Shown: piece after piece, positions 29,329 to 36,891 of the stretch
Layout of the letters: every line of letters begins with the position of its first letter
How positions within the stretch are numbered: position 1 is the first letter of the stretch
Source: a bacterium
GTDB taxonomy: Bacteria; Planctomycetota; UBA1135; GCA-002686595
Length of the DNA stretch: 64,000 bases
Direction of reading: 5' to 3'
Assembly: GCA_030428395.1 (NCBI GenBank)
Contig: JAUIDW010000001.1
Span: 19,901-83,900, forward strand
The notes under the pieces: generated by a model
What the model saw: only the letters and a program-made list of their open reading frames with translations
Databases searched by the model: none
What the model was told of the DNA's origin: nothing
Position numbers and translations under genes: made by a program

Positions 29329-30447
29329 CTAGGCGACCGACTCGGCCACGGGCGTCGCGCCGGGGCCGTCGGAGGCGCCCCCGCGGCCCAGGGTGACCCG
29401 CAGGCGCTGGCGGCCGGCGGACGAGGGTCCGCCCTCGAGCCGGCCGTGCAGCTCGCGCAGCGTCGCGAAGGCGGCGCTCAGCGTCTCGGCCTGCACCTCG
29501 GGGAGGCGGCGGGCGAGCGTGGCCGGGTCCAGCCACTCGCGGCGCGCGAGGCCGGCCAGCGGGCCGAGCGGCGCGTCGACGTCGATGGCCACCGCGCCCT
29601 CGGGCTCGGCGCGGGCCTGCACGCGGATGACGTCGCCGGCCGACGAGGCCGCGCGGGCCAGCAGCAGCACCTCGCGCAGGGCCTCGCGCAGGCGCTCGGG
29701 GTCGCTCGAGACCAGCAGGTCGCCGGCGCTCTTGAACAGGTACCGGGGCGCGTCGGCGCCGCGCACGGTCAGGCCCGTCAGCTCCTCCTCGATCAGGGAG
29801 CCCAGGTCGAAGTCGCCGGTCTGCCCGGCCTCGCCCTCGCCGCGCAGGCCGCGGGTGAACTCGCGCAGGCGGTGGAGCTCGGCGGAGCAGGCCTCGGCCT
29901 CGTCCCCGGACAGGTCGGCCGCCTCGCGGAGGGCCGAGTAGGCGAGCTCCAGGCGCTGGACGGCGTCGGCCAGGTCGCTGGCCTGCTCCCGCAGGATGCG
30001 GGGCTCGCGCGTCAGGGCCCGGGGCGGCGCCGGCGTCCAGGTGGGGGCGTGGGGGTCCCGGACCAGCGCCTTGAGCTGGTCGAGGTCCGGCGGCCAGGCC
30101 AGCCAGGAGGTGCGCTCGAGGGCCAGGACCGTGCGGGCGGTCTGCCGGGCGGCGTCCTCGCCGACCAGGATGAGGGACCAGTCCGGGTTCCGGCTCAGGA
30201 AACGGCGCACGAAGCCGATGTCCTCGACCAGCAGATGGTCTCCGTCCAGAACCACGCGCCCCGAGGCGGGGAACGGGTCGACGAGCTCGTCGAGGTCCGC
30301 GAGGGTGTGCACGTCGGCCGCGCCGGGGCCGTTCACGGTCCCCGCCAGCGAGGCGAGCAGGGGCTCGAGGCCCTCCAGCCGGGGCCCCGGCCCCAGCCGC
30401 ACCGCCCAGGTGCCTCCCGGGCCCGCGGCGCGTCGTCCGTCGCTCAT
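29329..30447 (-). CDS. Degenerate histidine-kinase-like signalling protein
   Basis: A 372-residue soluble protein I do not place in a named family. Residues 15-135 look like a pseudo-receiver fold (RVVLDGDHLLVEDIGFVRRF, SLILVGED). A helical stretch follows (about 150-200), where a kinase would carry its phosphorylatable His, but no H-box is seen. The C-terminal 140 residues resemble an HATPase_c domain (DPERLREALREVLLLARAAS in place of the N-box; LSAAFATLRELHGRLEGGPS in place of the last G-box), with the N-box asparagine missing. The start ATG at 30447 is backed by AAGGAGGGG at 30451-30459. It lies upstream of the sigma-54 activator and may act as its partner. Confidence 0.65.
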   Translation of the reverse strand: MSDGRRAAGPGGTWAVRLGPGPRLEGLEPLLASLAGTVNGPGAADVHTLADLDELVDPFPASGRVVLDGDHLLVEDIGFVRRFLSRNPDWSLILVGEDAARQTARTVLALERTSWLAWPPDLDQLKALVRDPHAPTWTPAPPRALTREPRILREQASDLADAVQRLELAYSALREAADLSGDEAEACSAELHRLREFTRGLRGEGEAGQTGDFDLGSLIEEELTGLTVRGADAPRYLFKSAGDLLVSSDPERLREALREVLLLARAASSAGDVIRVQARAEPEGAVAIDVDAPLGPLAGLARREWLDPATLARRLPEVQAETLSAAFATLRELHGRLEGGPSSAGRQRLRVTLGRGGASDGPGATPVAESVA

Positions 30448-30471
30448 CTTCCCCTCCTTGACTGCGCGAAG

Positions 30472-30488
30472 CTCGACGTCGCGTCGAG
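30472..30488. promoter_or_regulatory. Inverted repeat at the predicted transcription start of the kinase-like/activator operon
   Basis: CTCGACG-TCG-CGTCGAG is a perfect 7-bp inverted repeat lying between the predicted -10 (30495-30500) and the Shine-Dalgarno site. Its position just at or after the start of transcription is that of an operator, though it could equally fold as a leader hairpin. Confidence 0.45.
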
Positions 30489-30494
30489 AGCCCG

Positions 30495-30522
30495 ATCCTA
30501 TCGCGGTCCCGCCGATGGGCAA
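30495..30522 (-). promoter_or_regulatory. Sigma-70-type promoter for the kinase-like/sigma-54 activator genes
   Basis: Reading the reverse strand, TTGCCC (30522-30517) and TAGGAT (30500-30495) are separated by 16 bases. A strong Shine-Dalgarno and an ATG follow about 50 bases later. This is one of the best -35/-10 pairs in the window. Confidence 0.55.
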
Positions 30523-30631
30523 GCCCGACGGGCCGCCCGCGGGACCTCGGCCGGGCTCCGCGCGGCCACCGCCGAGGCCGCGGGACGGCCCCCGGGGCCC
30601 GCGCAGCGGGGACGCGGGGCCGGTCGGGTGC

Positions 30632-30637
30632 TACCTT
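30632..30637 (+). promoter_or_regulatory. -10-like element before the GT2 gene
   Basis: TACCTT fits TANNNT and lies 10 bases before the ATG at 30648, so the transcript would have at most a few leader bases. No Shine-Dalgarno is visible and no -35 hexamer is clear. Confidence 0.4.
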
Positions 30638-30647
30638 CGACCCCGCC

Positions 30648-31601
30648 ATGCCGCCGCCCCTGAAGCTCTCCGTCGTGGTCCCGGTCTTCAACGAGGTCGA
30701 GAGCCTGCCGGAGCTCCACGCGGAGATCACCCGCGCCCTGGAGCCCACGGGCTGGACCTGGGAGGCGGTCTACGTGGACGACTGCTCCACCGACGGCAGC
30801 CTGGAGGCCCTCCTGGACCTCCGCCGGGCCGACCGGCGGGTGCGGGTGGTGCACTTCCGGCGGAACTTCGGCCAGACGGCCGCCATGAGCGCGGGCTTCG
30901 ACCACTCGCGCGGCGAGGTCGTGGTGACCCTCGACGCGGACCTCCAGAACGACCCGGCGGACATCCCGCGGCTGGTCGGCGAGATCGACGCGGGGCACGA
31001 CATCGTGGCCGGCTGGCGCAAGTCGCGGCGGGACGGCTTCCTGCTGCGCCGGCTGCCCTCGGTGGCCGCCAACCGCCTGATCGGCTGGATCATGGGCACC
31101 GACGTGCACGACACGGGGTGCACGCTGAAGGCCTTCCGGCGTGAGCTCGTGCGCAACCTGCCGATCTACGCGGAGCAGCACCGCTTCCTGCCCGCCATGT
31201 CGACGGGCAGCGGGGCGCGCGTCACCGAGCTGGTGGTGAACCACCGCGCGCGCCGCTACGGGCACAGCAAGTACGGCATCGGCCGCCTGAGCCGCGTGCT
31301 GCTGGACATGCTTTCCATCAAGCTGATCGCGCAGTTCTCGCACCGGCCGCTGCACTACTTCGGCCTGCTGGCGCTGATCATGATGGGCGCCACGCTGGCG
31401 TTCCTGTGCCTGGGCGTCGTGAACTACTCGACCTGGGAGATGATCGCGGGCTGGCCCGCCTTCGTCATGTTCATCGCGGCGCTCTTCTTCTTCGTCGCGA
31501 TCTACTTCGTGCTGCTGGGGCTGCTGTCCGAGCTGGCGATCACGGCGAGCGGCATGCACCGCCACCGGGTGCTCGACCGCATCCTGACGGAGCTCTCCTG
31601 A
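30648..31601 (+). CDS. GT2 glycosyltransferase, GtrB/DPM1-like
   Basis: A membrane-bound transferase of 317 residues that likely moves a sugar onto a polyprenyl phosphate carrier. The catalytic GT-A domain has VVVPVFNEVESLPEL, VDDCSTDGS, and the metal-binding DAD at residues 96-98 (TLDADLQNDP), followed by KYGIGRLSRVLLD, a stretch typical of this family. Two transmembrane helices follow (about residues 232-255 and 265-295). The next gene is a paralogue with a broken active site and begins 1 base after this stop, so the two are probably made together. Confidence 0.9.
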   Translation: MPPPLKLSVVVPVFNEVESLPELHAEITRALEPTGWTWEAVYVDDCSTDGSLEALLDLRRADRRVRVVHFRRNFGQTAAMSAGFDHSRGEVVVTLDADLQNDPADIPRLVGEIDAGHDIVAGWRKSRRDGFLLRRLPSVAANRLIGWIMGTDVHDTGCTLKAFRRELVRNLPIYAEQHRFLPAMSTGSGARVTELVVNHRARRYGHSKYGIGRLSRVLLDMLSIKLIAQFSHRPLHYFGLLALIMMGATLAFLCLGVVNYSTWEMIAGWPAFVMFIAALFFFVAIYFVLLGLLSELAITASGMHRHRVLDRILTELS

Positions 31602-31602
31602 C

Positions 31603-32640
31603 GTGACCTCGCCCGCCCTGCAGCCCGCCGCCAGGGAGTCCGGCGAGGCGACGGCCCGGGACCCCGGCGCCGCGCCCCGCCCCGACGGCGAGGACGAGCC
31701 GCCGCGCCTCGACGTCAGCATCGTCGTGCCGGTGCAGGTCGCCGACGCCGAGGTCGACCAGGTCGTGGCCGCCCTGGGCGGCGAGCTCGACCGGCTCGGC
31801 CGCACCTGGGAGTGCATCCTGGTCTTCGACGGCGTCCGCGGGGCGGCCTTCGACAAGGCGCGCGCGCTGCGCGACCGGCTCGGGGACCAGCTGCAGATCG
31901 TCTCCTTCAAGAACCCGTTCGGCGAGTCGATGTGCCTCTCGGCGGGCTACGAGACCGCCCGCGGCCGCTACGTGCTGACCTCGCCGCAGTACGTGCAGGT
32001 GGACCCCGCGGAGCTCGGGCCGATGCTCGAGCAGCTCGAGGAGGGCGCCGACTTCGTCACGCCGTGGCGCAAGCCGCGCGTCGACCCCGTGCTGAACCGG
32101 ATCCAGTCGAGCCTCTTCAACTGGCTGATGCGGCGCATCATCCGGATGGAGTTCCACGACATGAACTGCTACCTGCGCATGATCCGGCGCGAGGTGCTCG
32201 ACGACGTCTCGATCTACGGGGACATGTACCGCTTCCTGCCCGTGATCGCCTTCCGCCAGGGCTTCCGCGTGGTCGAGGTCCCGGTGCGCCACCTGAAGGA
32301 GTGGGGCCAGGGCGGCTTCTACGGCTTCGGCGTCTACGTGCGGCGCTTCCTGGACATCCTCGGCGTGATGTTCCTGACCAAGTTCACGATGAAGCCGCTG
32401 CGGTTCTTCGGGACCATCGGGGCGCTCTTCGTGCTGGTCGGGGGCGCCATCCTGTCCGTCGTGGTCTGGCAGCGCATCTTCCTGGGCGCGGGGCTCTACG
32501 GCCGGCCGATCTTCCTGCTGGCGATGATGTCGGTGGTGCTGGGCGTGCAGATCATCGGCTTCGGTCTGGTGGGCGAGATCATCATCTTCACGCAGGCGCG
32601 CAACCTGCGCGAGTACCGCATCGAGCGCATCTACGAGTGA
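31603..32640 (+). CDS. GT2-fold paralogue lacking the DXD motif (probable pseudo-glycosyltransferase)
   Basis: A 345-residue protein with the same architecture as its upstream neighbour: a GT-A domain after a disordered N-terminus of about 35 residues, then two transmembrane helices (about 260-285 and 298-325) and the ending NLREYRIERIYE. Alignment by eye puts SPQYVQVDP (127-135) where the neighbour has LDADLQNDP, so the metal-binding DAD is replaced by PQY. VPVFNE is VPVQVA and DDCSTDGS is FDGVRGAA. Either it is catalytically dead and partners the active enzyme, or it uses a different mechanism. The GTG start is 1 base after the previous stop. Its own stop overlaps the next gene (GTGA). Confidence 0.82.
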   Translation: MTSPALQPAARESGEATARDPGAAPRPDGEDEPPRLDVSIVVPVQVADAEVDQVVAALGGELDRLGRTWECILVFDGVRGAAFDKARALRDRLGDQLQIVSFKNPFGESMCLSAGYETARGRYVLTSPQYVQVDPAELGPMLEQLEEGADFVTPWRKPRVDPVLNRIQSSLFNWLMRRIIRMEFHDMNCYLRMIRREVLDDVSIYGDMYRFLPVIAFRQGFRVVEVPVRHLKEWGQGGFYGFGVYVRRFLDILGVMFLTKFTMKPLRFFGTIGALFVLVGGAILSVVVWQRIFLGAGLYGRPIFLLAMMSVVLGVQIIGFGLVGEIIIFTQARNLREYRIERIYE

Positions 32641-33737
32641 CGCCCGCCTCCTCCGAGCTCGCGACCGGCAAAGGCGCCTCCCCCGCGACGGGGGCGGCGG
32701 GCGCGGTCGACGTCCGCGCGTCGCGGCCGGCCGACGACGAGGCGCGCGACGCCCTCGTCGAGCGGCTGCCCGCGGGGACGTTCTTCCACCTGTCCGGCTG
32801 GCGCCGCGTCGTCCAGCGCGTGTTCGGCCACGCGCCGCGCGACCTGCTGGCCTGGCGCGGGGACGAGCTGGTGGGCGTCCTGCCGCTCATGGCCACGCGG
32901 CGACCGAGCGGGCGCGCGAACCTGATCTCGATGCCGTACGCGGTCTACGGGGGCCCGGTCGCGGTCGACGACGCGGTCGAGCGTACCCTGGTCGACGCCG
33001 CCGTCGCGCAGGCCGAGCGCGCGCGCGTGGGCCGGCTCGAGCTGCGCTACGCCGGCGAGGCCGCGGTCGACCTGCCCGCCTCCGACCTCTACGCCACGTT
33101 CGTGGCCGACCTGCCCGAGCGCGTCGAGGACGTGCTCGCCCGGATGCCGAAGAAGGCGCGGGCCGAGGCGCGCAAGGCGCGCGACCGCCACGACCTGGTG
33201 CTGGCGCCGGGGCTCTGGTACCTCGACGACCTGGTGCGCATGTTCCACGTCAACAAGCGCAACCTGGGCTCGCCGGGCCTGCCCCCGAAGCTCTTCACCA
33301 GCCTGTGCGACGAGTTCGGGGACGCCGTGACCGTCCACCTGGTGCGCCGCGGGCGCGAGCCGCTGGCGGCGGTCATGTCGTTCCTGTGGCGCGGCACCGT
33401 CTACGCCTACTACGCCGGCACCGCCGAGGGCGCGGACCGCGCGTACAGCGCCAGCAACTTCATGTACATGGCCCTGCGCGAGTGGGCCGTCGAGGCCGGC
33501 TTCCGGACCTTCGACTTCGGGCGCAGCCGGCGCGACTCCGGGGCCTACCGGTTCAAGACCCACCAGGGCTTCGAGGGCCGCGACCTGGCGTACCGCTTCC
33601 ACCTCGTGCGCGACCAGGGGCTGCCGACGTTCACGCCGTCGAACCCGCGCACCAAGGTGCTGCGAGACACCTGGAGCCGGCTGCCGCTGTGGGCCACGCG
33701 GCGCCTGTCGACGGCGCTGGCGCGCTACCTGCCCTGA
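32637..33737 (+). CDS. FemAB/GNAT-type protein (exosortase-system-associated family)
   Basis: A 366-residue protein with two GNAT-like halves, as in FemAB and BioF2-like acyltransferases. Recognisable parts are TFFHLSGWRRVVQRVFGH, YAVYGGPVAVDD, RMPKKARAEARKARDRHDL, RNLGSPGLPPKLF, and the C-terminal FDFGRSRRDSGAYRFKTHQG. This pattern matches the FemAB-related family from PEP-CTERM EPS loci (TIGR03019), thought to transfer an acyl or aminoacyl group to the glycan or its carrier. The GTG start overlaps the preceding stop. Its last 13 bases overlap the end of the convergent gene. Confidence 0.82.
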   Translation: MTPASSELATGKGASPATGAAGAVDVRASRPADDEARDALVERLPAGTFFHLSGWRRVVQRVFGHAPRDLLAWRGDELVGVLPLMATRRPSGRANLISMPYAVYGGPVAVDDAVERTLVDAAVAQAERARVGRLELRYAGEAAVDLPASDLYATFVADLPERVEDVLARMPKKARAEARKARDRHDLVLAPGLWYLDDLVRMFHVNKRNLGSPGLPPKLFTSLCDEFGDAVTVHLVRRGREPLAAVMSFLWRGTVYAYYAGTAEGADRAYSASNFMYMALREWAVEAGFRTFDFGRSRRDSGAYRFKTHQGFEGRDLAYRFHLVRDQGLPTFTPSNPRTKVLRDTWSRLPLWATRRLSTALARYLP

Positions 33738-34219
33738 GCGCGCCGGTCGGGCGTCGGGCGCAGGCGACGGTGGTCGAGGTCGGCGTCCTCGCCGCGTCCG
33801 CCGGGCGTGCGGTCGCGCCCCTGGGTGAAGAACAGGAATTCGCGCGCGCCGGCCGGCCCGGCGTAGCGGTAGGGCCGGCCCCAGGGGTCCTCGGGGACCG
33901 CGTCGAGGTGCGGCGAGGCCAGCAGCTCGGCCAGGGTGGCCGGCGGGGCGCCGTGCTCGGCGGCGTACGCACGCGCCGCCTCGGCCAGCGCGCGCAGGTC
34001 GGCCGCGACGTCGGCCGCCTCCGGGTTCGAGCGCGGGCCCAGCTTGCGCTCGATGCGCGGCACGTAGTTGGCGAGCTCCATGCCGACGCCCACGACGGCC
34101 AGCCCGCCGGCCGCGAGCCACAGCCAGCGCCGCCAGCGCGCGGTCCACGAGACGGGCCGCCGCGGCGGGGCGGCACCCGCGTCCGGGCGGGGCTCGGGCG
34201 GGTCGGGCAGGCGGGTCAT
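33725..34219 (-). CDS. GspG-like pseudopilin domain protein with no prepilin signal
   Basis: A 164-residue protein. A Pro/Arg-rich N-terminus of about 30 residues is followed by one transmembrane helix (about 32-52, WLWLAAGGLAVVGVGMELAN). The periplasmic C-terminal half has the type II secretion GspG signature: LAELLASPHLDAVPEDPWGR, PYRY, then FTQGRDRTPGGRGEDADL with the Asp residues that bind calcium in GspG. The type IV prepilin cleavage site (G followed by F-T-L-x-E) is absent and the helix carries no conserved Glu5, so it is probably not processed by prepilin peptidase. Last gene of a three-gene reverse operon; its ATG overlaps the upstream stop (ATGA). Confidence 0.72.
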   Translation of the reverse strand: MTRLPDPPEPRPDAGAAPPRRPVSWTARWRRWLWLAAGGLAVVGVGMELANYVPRIERKLGPRSNPEAADVAADLRALAEAARAYAAEHGAPPATLAELLASPHLDAVPEDPWGRPYRYAGPAGAREFLFFTQGRDRTPGGRGEDADLDHRRLRPTPDRRAQGR

Positions 34220-34812
34220 CGGGTCCCGGCGCCCCGGGGGTCCGCCGCCGCGAGGAGGTGGTCGACCGCCGCAGCGAGGTCCGGGAAGAGCGGCGGCGCC
34301 TCGGCGCCGGAGGCCGCCAGCGCGGCGTGCTCGCGCGCGCCCTTGCCGGTGGCCACCATCAGCGAGCGCACGCCGGCCGCGCGGGCGGCGGCGACGTCGC
34401 GGGCGGCGTCGCCGACGGCCCAGCTGCGCTCCAGGTCGAGGTCGAGCTCGCGCGCGGCGCGCAGGAGCATGCCGGGGGCCGGCTTGCGGCAGTCGCACGC
34501 GACGCGCAGCTCGCCGACGCCCTCGGTCGGGTGGTGCGGGCAGGCGTAGACGCGGACCGGGCACGCGCCCGCGGCGGCGAGCAGCTCCGCCAGGCGCTCG
34601 TGCACCGCGGCGAGGTCCTCCGGCGTCATCCAGCCGCGCCCGACGGCGCTCTGGTTGGTGATCACGACGACGACCCGGCCGGCCTCCTGCAGGCGGGCGA
34701 CGGCGGCGGCGGAGCCCTGGATCAGCTCGAGGTCGTCGGGGTCGCGCAGCGCGCCCTGGCGCTCGACGTTCAGCGTCCCGTCCCGATCCAGGAAGACCGC
34801 GGGGCGGCTCAC
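34216..34812 (-). CDS. gmhB: HAD-family phosphatase, GmhB-like (heptose bisphosphate phosphatase)
   Basis: A 198-residue HAD hydrolase. The nucleophile motif is FLDRDGTL (Asp9, Asp11), the second motif is VVITNQSAVGRG, and the zinc-binding loop typical of GmhB (C-P-H-H-P...C-D-C-R-K-P) is present, as is the fourth motif AVGDAARDVAAA. In the standard pathway GmhB removes the C7 phosphate from glycero-manno-heptose 1,7-bisphosphate. The histidinol-phosphatase branch is similar, so the substrate is not certain. No other heptose gene is in view. GTG start inside a GTGA overlap with the upstream PEGA gene. Its stop overlaps the pseudopilin-like gene. Confidence 0.82.
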   Translation of the reverse strand: MSRPAVFLDRDGTLNVERQGALRDPDDLELIQGSAAAVARLQEAGRVVVVITNQSAVGRGWMTPEDLAAVHERLAELLAAAGACPVRVYACPHHPTEGVGELRVACDCRKPAPGMLLRAARELDLDLERSWAVGDAARDVAAARAAGVRSLMVATGKGAREHAALAASGAEAPPLFPDLAAAVDHLLAAADPRGAGTR

Positions 34813-35219
34813 TCCTCCCCGGAGATGCGCATGCGCACGAACACCCGCTGGGGGGCCAGGCTGGTGGTGCGCCAGAAGGGGAAGATGAAGCGGATCCACT
34901 CGAGCCACAGCGGGTTGCGCCACGTGTCGTTGGAGACCGACATCTCCTTCCACAGCACGGCGTCCCACTCGACGTCGGGGGAGAAGTACCGCGTGGCCGT
35001 CTCGTAGCCGGGCAGCTCCAGGTCGACGCGCTGCGGATCGCGCGGCAGGTCGATCCGGCAGGGGGTCACCATGCCGGAGTCCGCTCCGTCGACGATCACC
35101 CGCGCGCCGGGCGGATCGGAGGCGAGCAGCACGCCCGGCTCGCTCTCGAGGGCGAGGCAGCCGGCGAGCGGCAGGAGCGCGAGCAGGACGAGGGTGAGGC
35201 GGAGCTTCACGGGGGTCAT
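34809..35219 (-). CDS. Small PEGA-domain lipoprotein
   Basis: A 136-residue lipoprotein with lipobox LPLAGC (Cys21). The mature part starts with a PEGA domain (VLLASDPPGARVIVDGADSG to VDLELPGYE), a beta module found in surface proteins. A tail with three Trp (WRNPLWLEWIRFIFPFWRTT) follows and might contact the membrane or a glycan. Function unknown. It is the first gene of a reverse operon with the GmhB-like phosphatase and the GspG-like protein, suggesting a shared envelope task. Confidence 0.8.
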   Translation of the reverse strand: MTPVKLRLTLVLLALLPLAGCLALESEPGVLLASDPPGARVIVDGADSGMVTPCRIDLPRDPQRVDLELPGYETATRYFSPDVEWDAVLWKEMSVSNDTWRNPLWLEWIRFIFPFWRTTSLAPQRVFVRMRISGEE

Positions 35220-35284
35220 TCTCGACCTGGCGCGGGGGGGCTGCAAGGTCGCGTCGGGGGCGCCGGGGAGCGCGCGGACCGCGG

Positions 35285-35313
35285 TTGCCATCGTCGGCCG
35301 GCTGTGGAACTCT
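35285..35313 (+). promoter_or_regulatory. Promoter for the GT39-like gene, predicted leaderless
   Basis: TTGCCA (35285-35290), a 17-base spacer and AACTCT (35308-35313), followed by exactly six bases and the GTG start codon. The transcript would begin at or next to the start codon. Confidence 0.5.
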
Positions 35314-35319
35314 CCTGAA

Positions 35320-36879
35320 GTGGCGCCGCCCGATTCCGACCCCCGGGAGCCCTCCGGCGAGCCGGCGGCGGCCCCGGCCGCTGGCGCGGTCTCTCGGCCG
35401 GCAGGCGCGGTCCACCAGCCGGTCGGCGCGGTCCACCGGACCGCGGGCGGCGAGCCCACGGACCGCCTCGCCAGCGCGCTCCTGGGCCTGGCGCTCGTCT
35501 TGGCCGCGGCCCGCTTCCTGCGCCTCGGGGAGTGGAGCCTCTGGCACGACGAGGCCCTGACGCTGCACGACCTGAGCGACCTGCTGGCGGGGCGCGCGAC
35601 GCCGAGCCACCCCCTGGGGGTCGGGCTCGTGGCGCTGTGGACGCGCGCGGTGGGCGCCGCCTGGCCGTCGGAGGTCGACCTGCGGCTGCTCCCGGCCCTG
35701 GCCGGGGCGCTGTCCATCCCGCTGACCGCCTGGGCCTTCCGGCCGTTCGCGGGCCGGCGCCGCGCGGCCCTGGCGGCGCTGCTGGTGGCGGCTAGCAGCT
35801 GGCACCTGTACTGGTCCCAGAACGCGCGCTTCTACACGTTCGCGCTCACGCTCTCGCTCCTGGGCGGCGGCCTCTACCTGCGCGGCCTCTGGCGCGGTCG
35901 CTTCGGCCCGCTGGCCGCGGGGCTGCTGGCCTGGGCGCTGACCCCGGGCATGCACCTCTCGGGGCTGCTCGTCCCGGTCGGCCTGGTGGCCGGCACGGCG
36001 GTGCTGCCGTGGCTGCGCGTCGGGCTGCCGCCGGAGGCCGCGCGGGTGCGGCGGCGCCTCCTCGCCGGCGCCGCGCTGCTGGTGCTGGTGGGCGCCGCGG
36101 TCGCCGCGCCTCGCTGGGGCGAGTACCTGGGCAAGAAGGGCATCGCCAGCCTCGGCGCCGGCGTCGTGCACTTCGGGCTGACGACCGGATGGTACGTCAC
36201 GCCGCTGCTCGGGACGGCGGCGCTGGCCGGCGCGTGGGTGGCGCTGCGGCGGCGGGACCCGTTCGACGCGCTGGTGCTCGCGGGGGTCGTCGCCGCGCTG
36301 GCCGCGGCCGCCCTGGCGTCGACCGTCGCCGTGGTCAGCGCGCAGTACGTCTTCTGCCTGCTGCCCTGGATCGCCGTGCTGGCGACGGCGCCGCTCGGCG
36401 CGCTGGACCGGCCCGGCGAGGGCGCGCGCGCGGCGCCGGCCGTCGTCTACGCCGCGCTGCTCGTGCTGCCGGCGCTGGCGGGGCTCGCGATGTACTTCGG
36501 GCCCTACGCGGGCGAGCGGCCGCGCTGGCGCGACGCGTACCGCTACGTCTGGAACGAGCGCGGGCCCGACGACCTCGTGCTCGGCGCGAACTCCCCGGTG
36601 GGGGAGTACTACCTGAACCCCGGCCACGAGGCGCTGCGCACGCCGCGGCGGGTCGTGCGGCACGACGGCTACACCTCGGAGATCCCGGTCGAGTGGCTGC
36701 GCCACCCGCGGCGCACGTGGCTCGTCGTCCAGCGCGAGCGCTTCGAGGCGGCCACGTGGTGGCCCGAGGACCGCGCCGACACGCTCGCCATGCTGCGCGA
36801 GCAGTTCCGCATGGTCGAGGCCTTCCCGCTGCAGGTCGGGACCCGCGACCTGTCGGTCTGGGTCTACGTGCGCGACTGA
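35320..36879 (+). CDS. Polytopic glycosyltransferase, GT39/ArnT-like
   Basis: A 519-residue membrane protein with roughly nine to ten transmembrane helices. The first periplasmic loop has the family hallmark: FLRLGEWSLWHDEALTLHDL, where Asp/Glu (D-E) after the first helix are the catalytic acidic residues of lipid-linked-sugar transferases. A second motif LYWSQNARFYTFAL (Q-N-A-R-x-Y) is the other conserved element. The C-terminal soluble domain (WRDAYRYVWNERGPDDL onward) is normal for the family. It would add a sugar from polyprenyl phosphate, possibly the product of the GT2 genes. GTG at 35320 is supported by the promoter spacing; an upstream start at 35071 would overlap the PEGA gene heavily. 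Confidence 0.8.
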   Translation: MAPPDSDPREPSGEPAAAPAAGAVSRPAGAVHQPVGAVHRTAGGEPTDRLASALLGLALVLAAARFLRLGEWSLWHDEALTLHDLSDLLAGRATPSHPLGVGLVALWTRAVGAAWPSEVDLRLLPALAGALSIPLTAWAFRPFAGRRRAALAALLVAASSWHLYWSQNARFYTFALTLSLLGGGLYLRGLWRGRFGPLAAGLLAWALTPGMHLSGLLVPVGLVAGTAVLPWLRVGLPPEAARVRRRLLAGAALLVLVGAAVAAPRWGEYLGKKGIASLGAGVVHFGLTTGWYVTPLLGTAALAGAWVALRRRDPFDALVLAGVVAALAAAALASTVAVVSAQYVFCLLPWIAVLATAPLGALDRPGEGARAAPAVVYAALLVLPALAGLAMYFGPYAGERPRWRDAYRYVWNERGPDDLVLGANSPVGEYYLNPGHEALRTPRRVVRHDGYTSEIPVEWLRHPRRTWLVVQRERFEAATWWPEDRADTLAMLREQFRMVEAFPLQVGTRDLSVWVYVRD

Positions 36880-36891
36880 GCGGCGGCCGCG

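Noticed and set aside
36880..36891. Terminator between the GT39-like gene and efp
   Set aside because: The 12-base gap holds only a short GCGGCCGC palindrome, too small to act as a hairpin.
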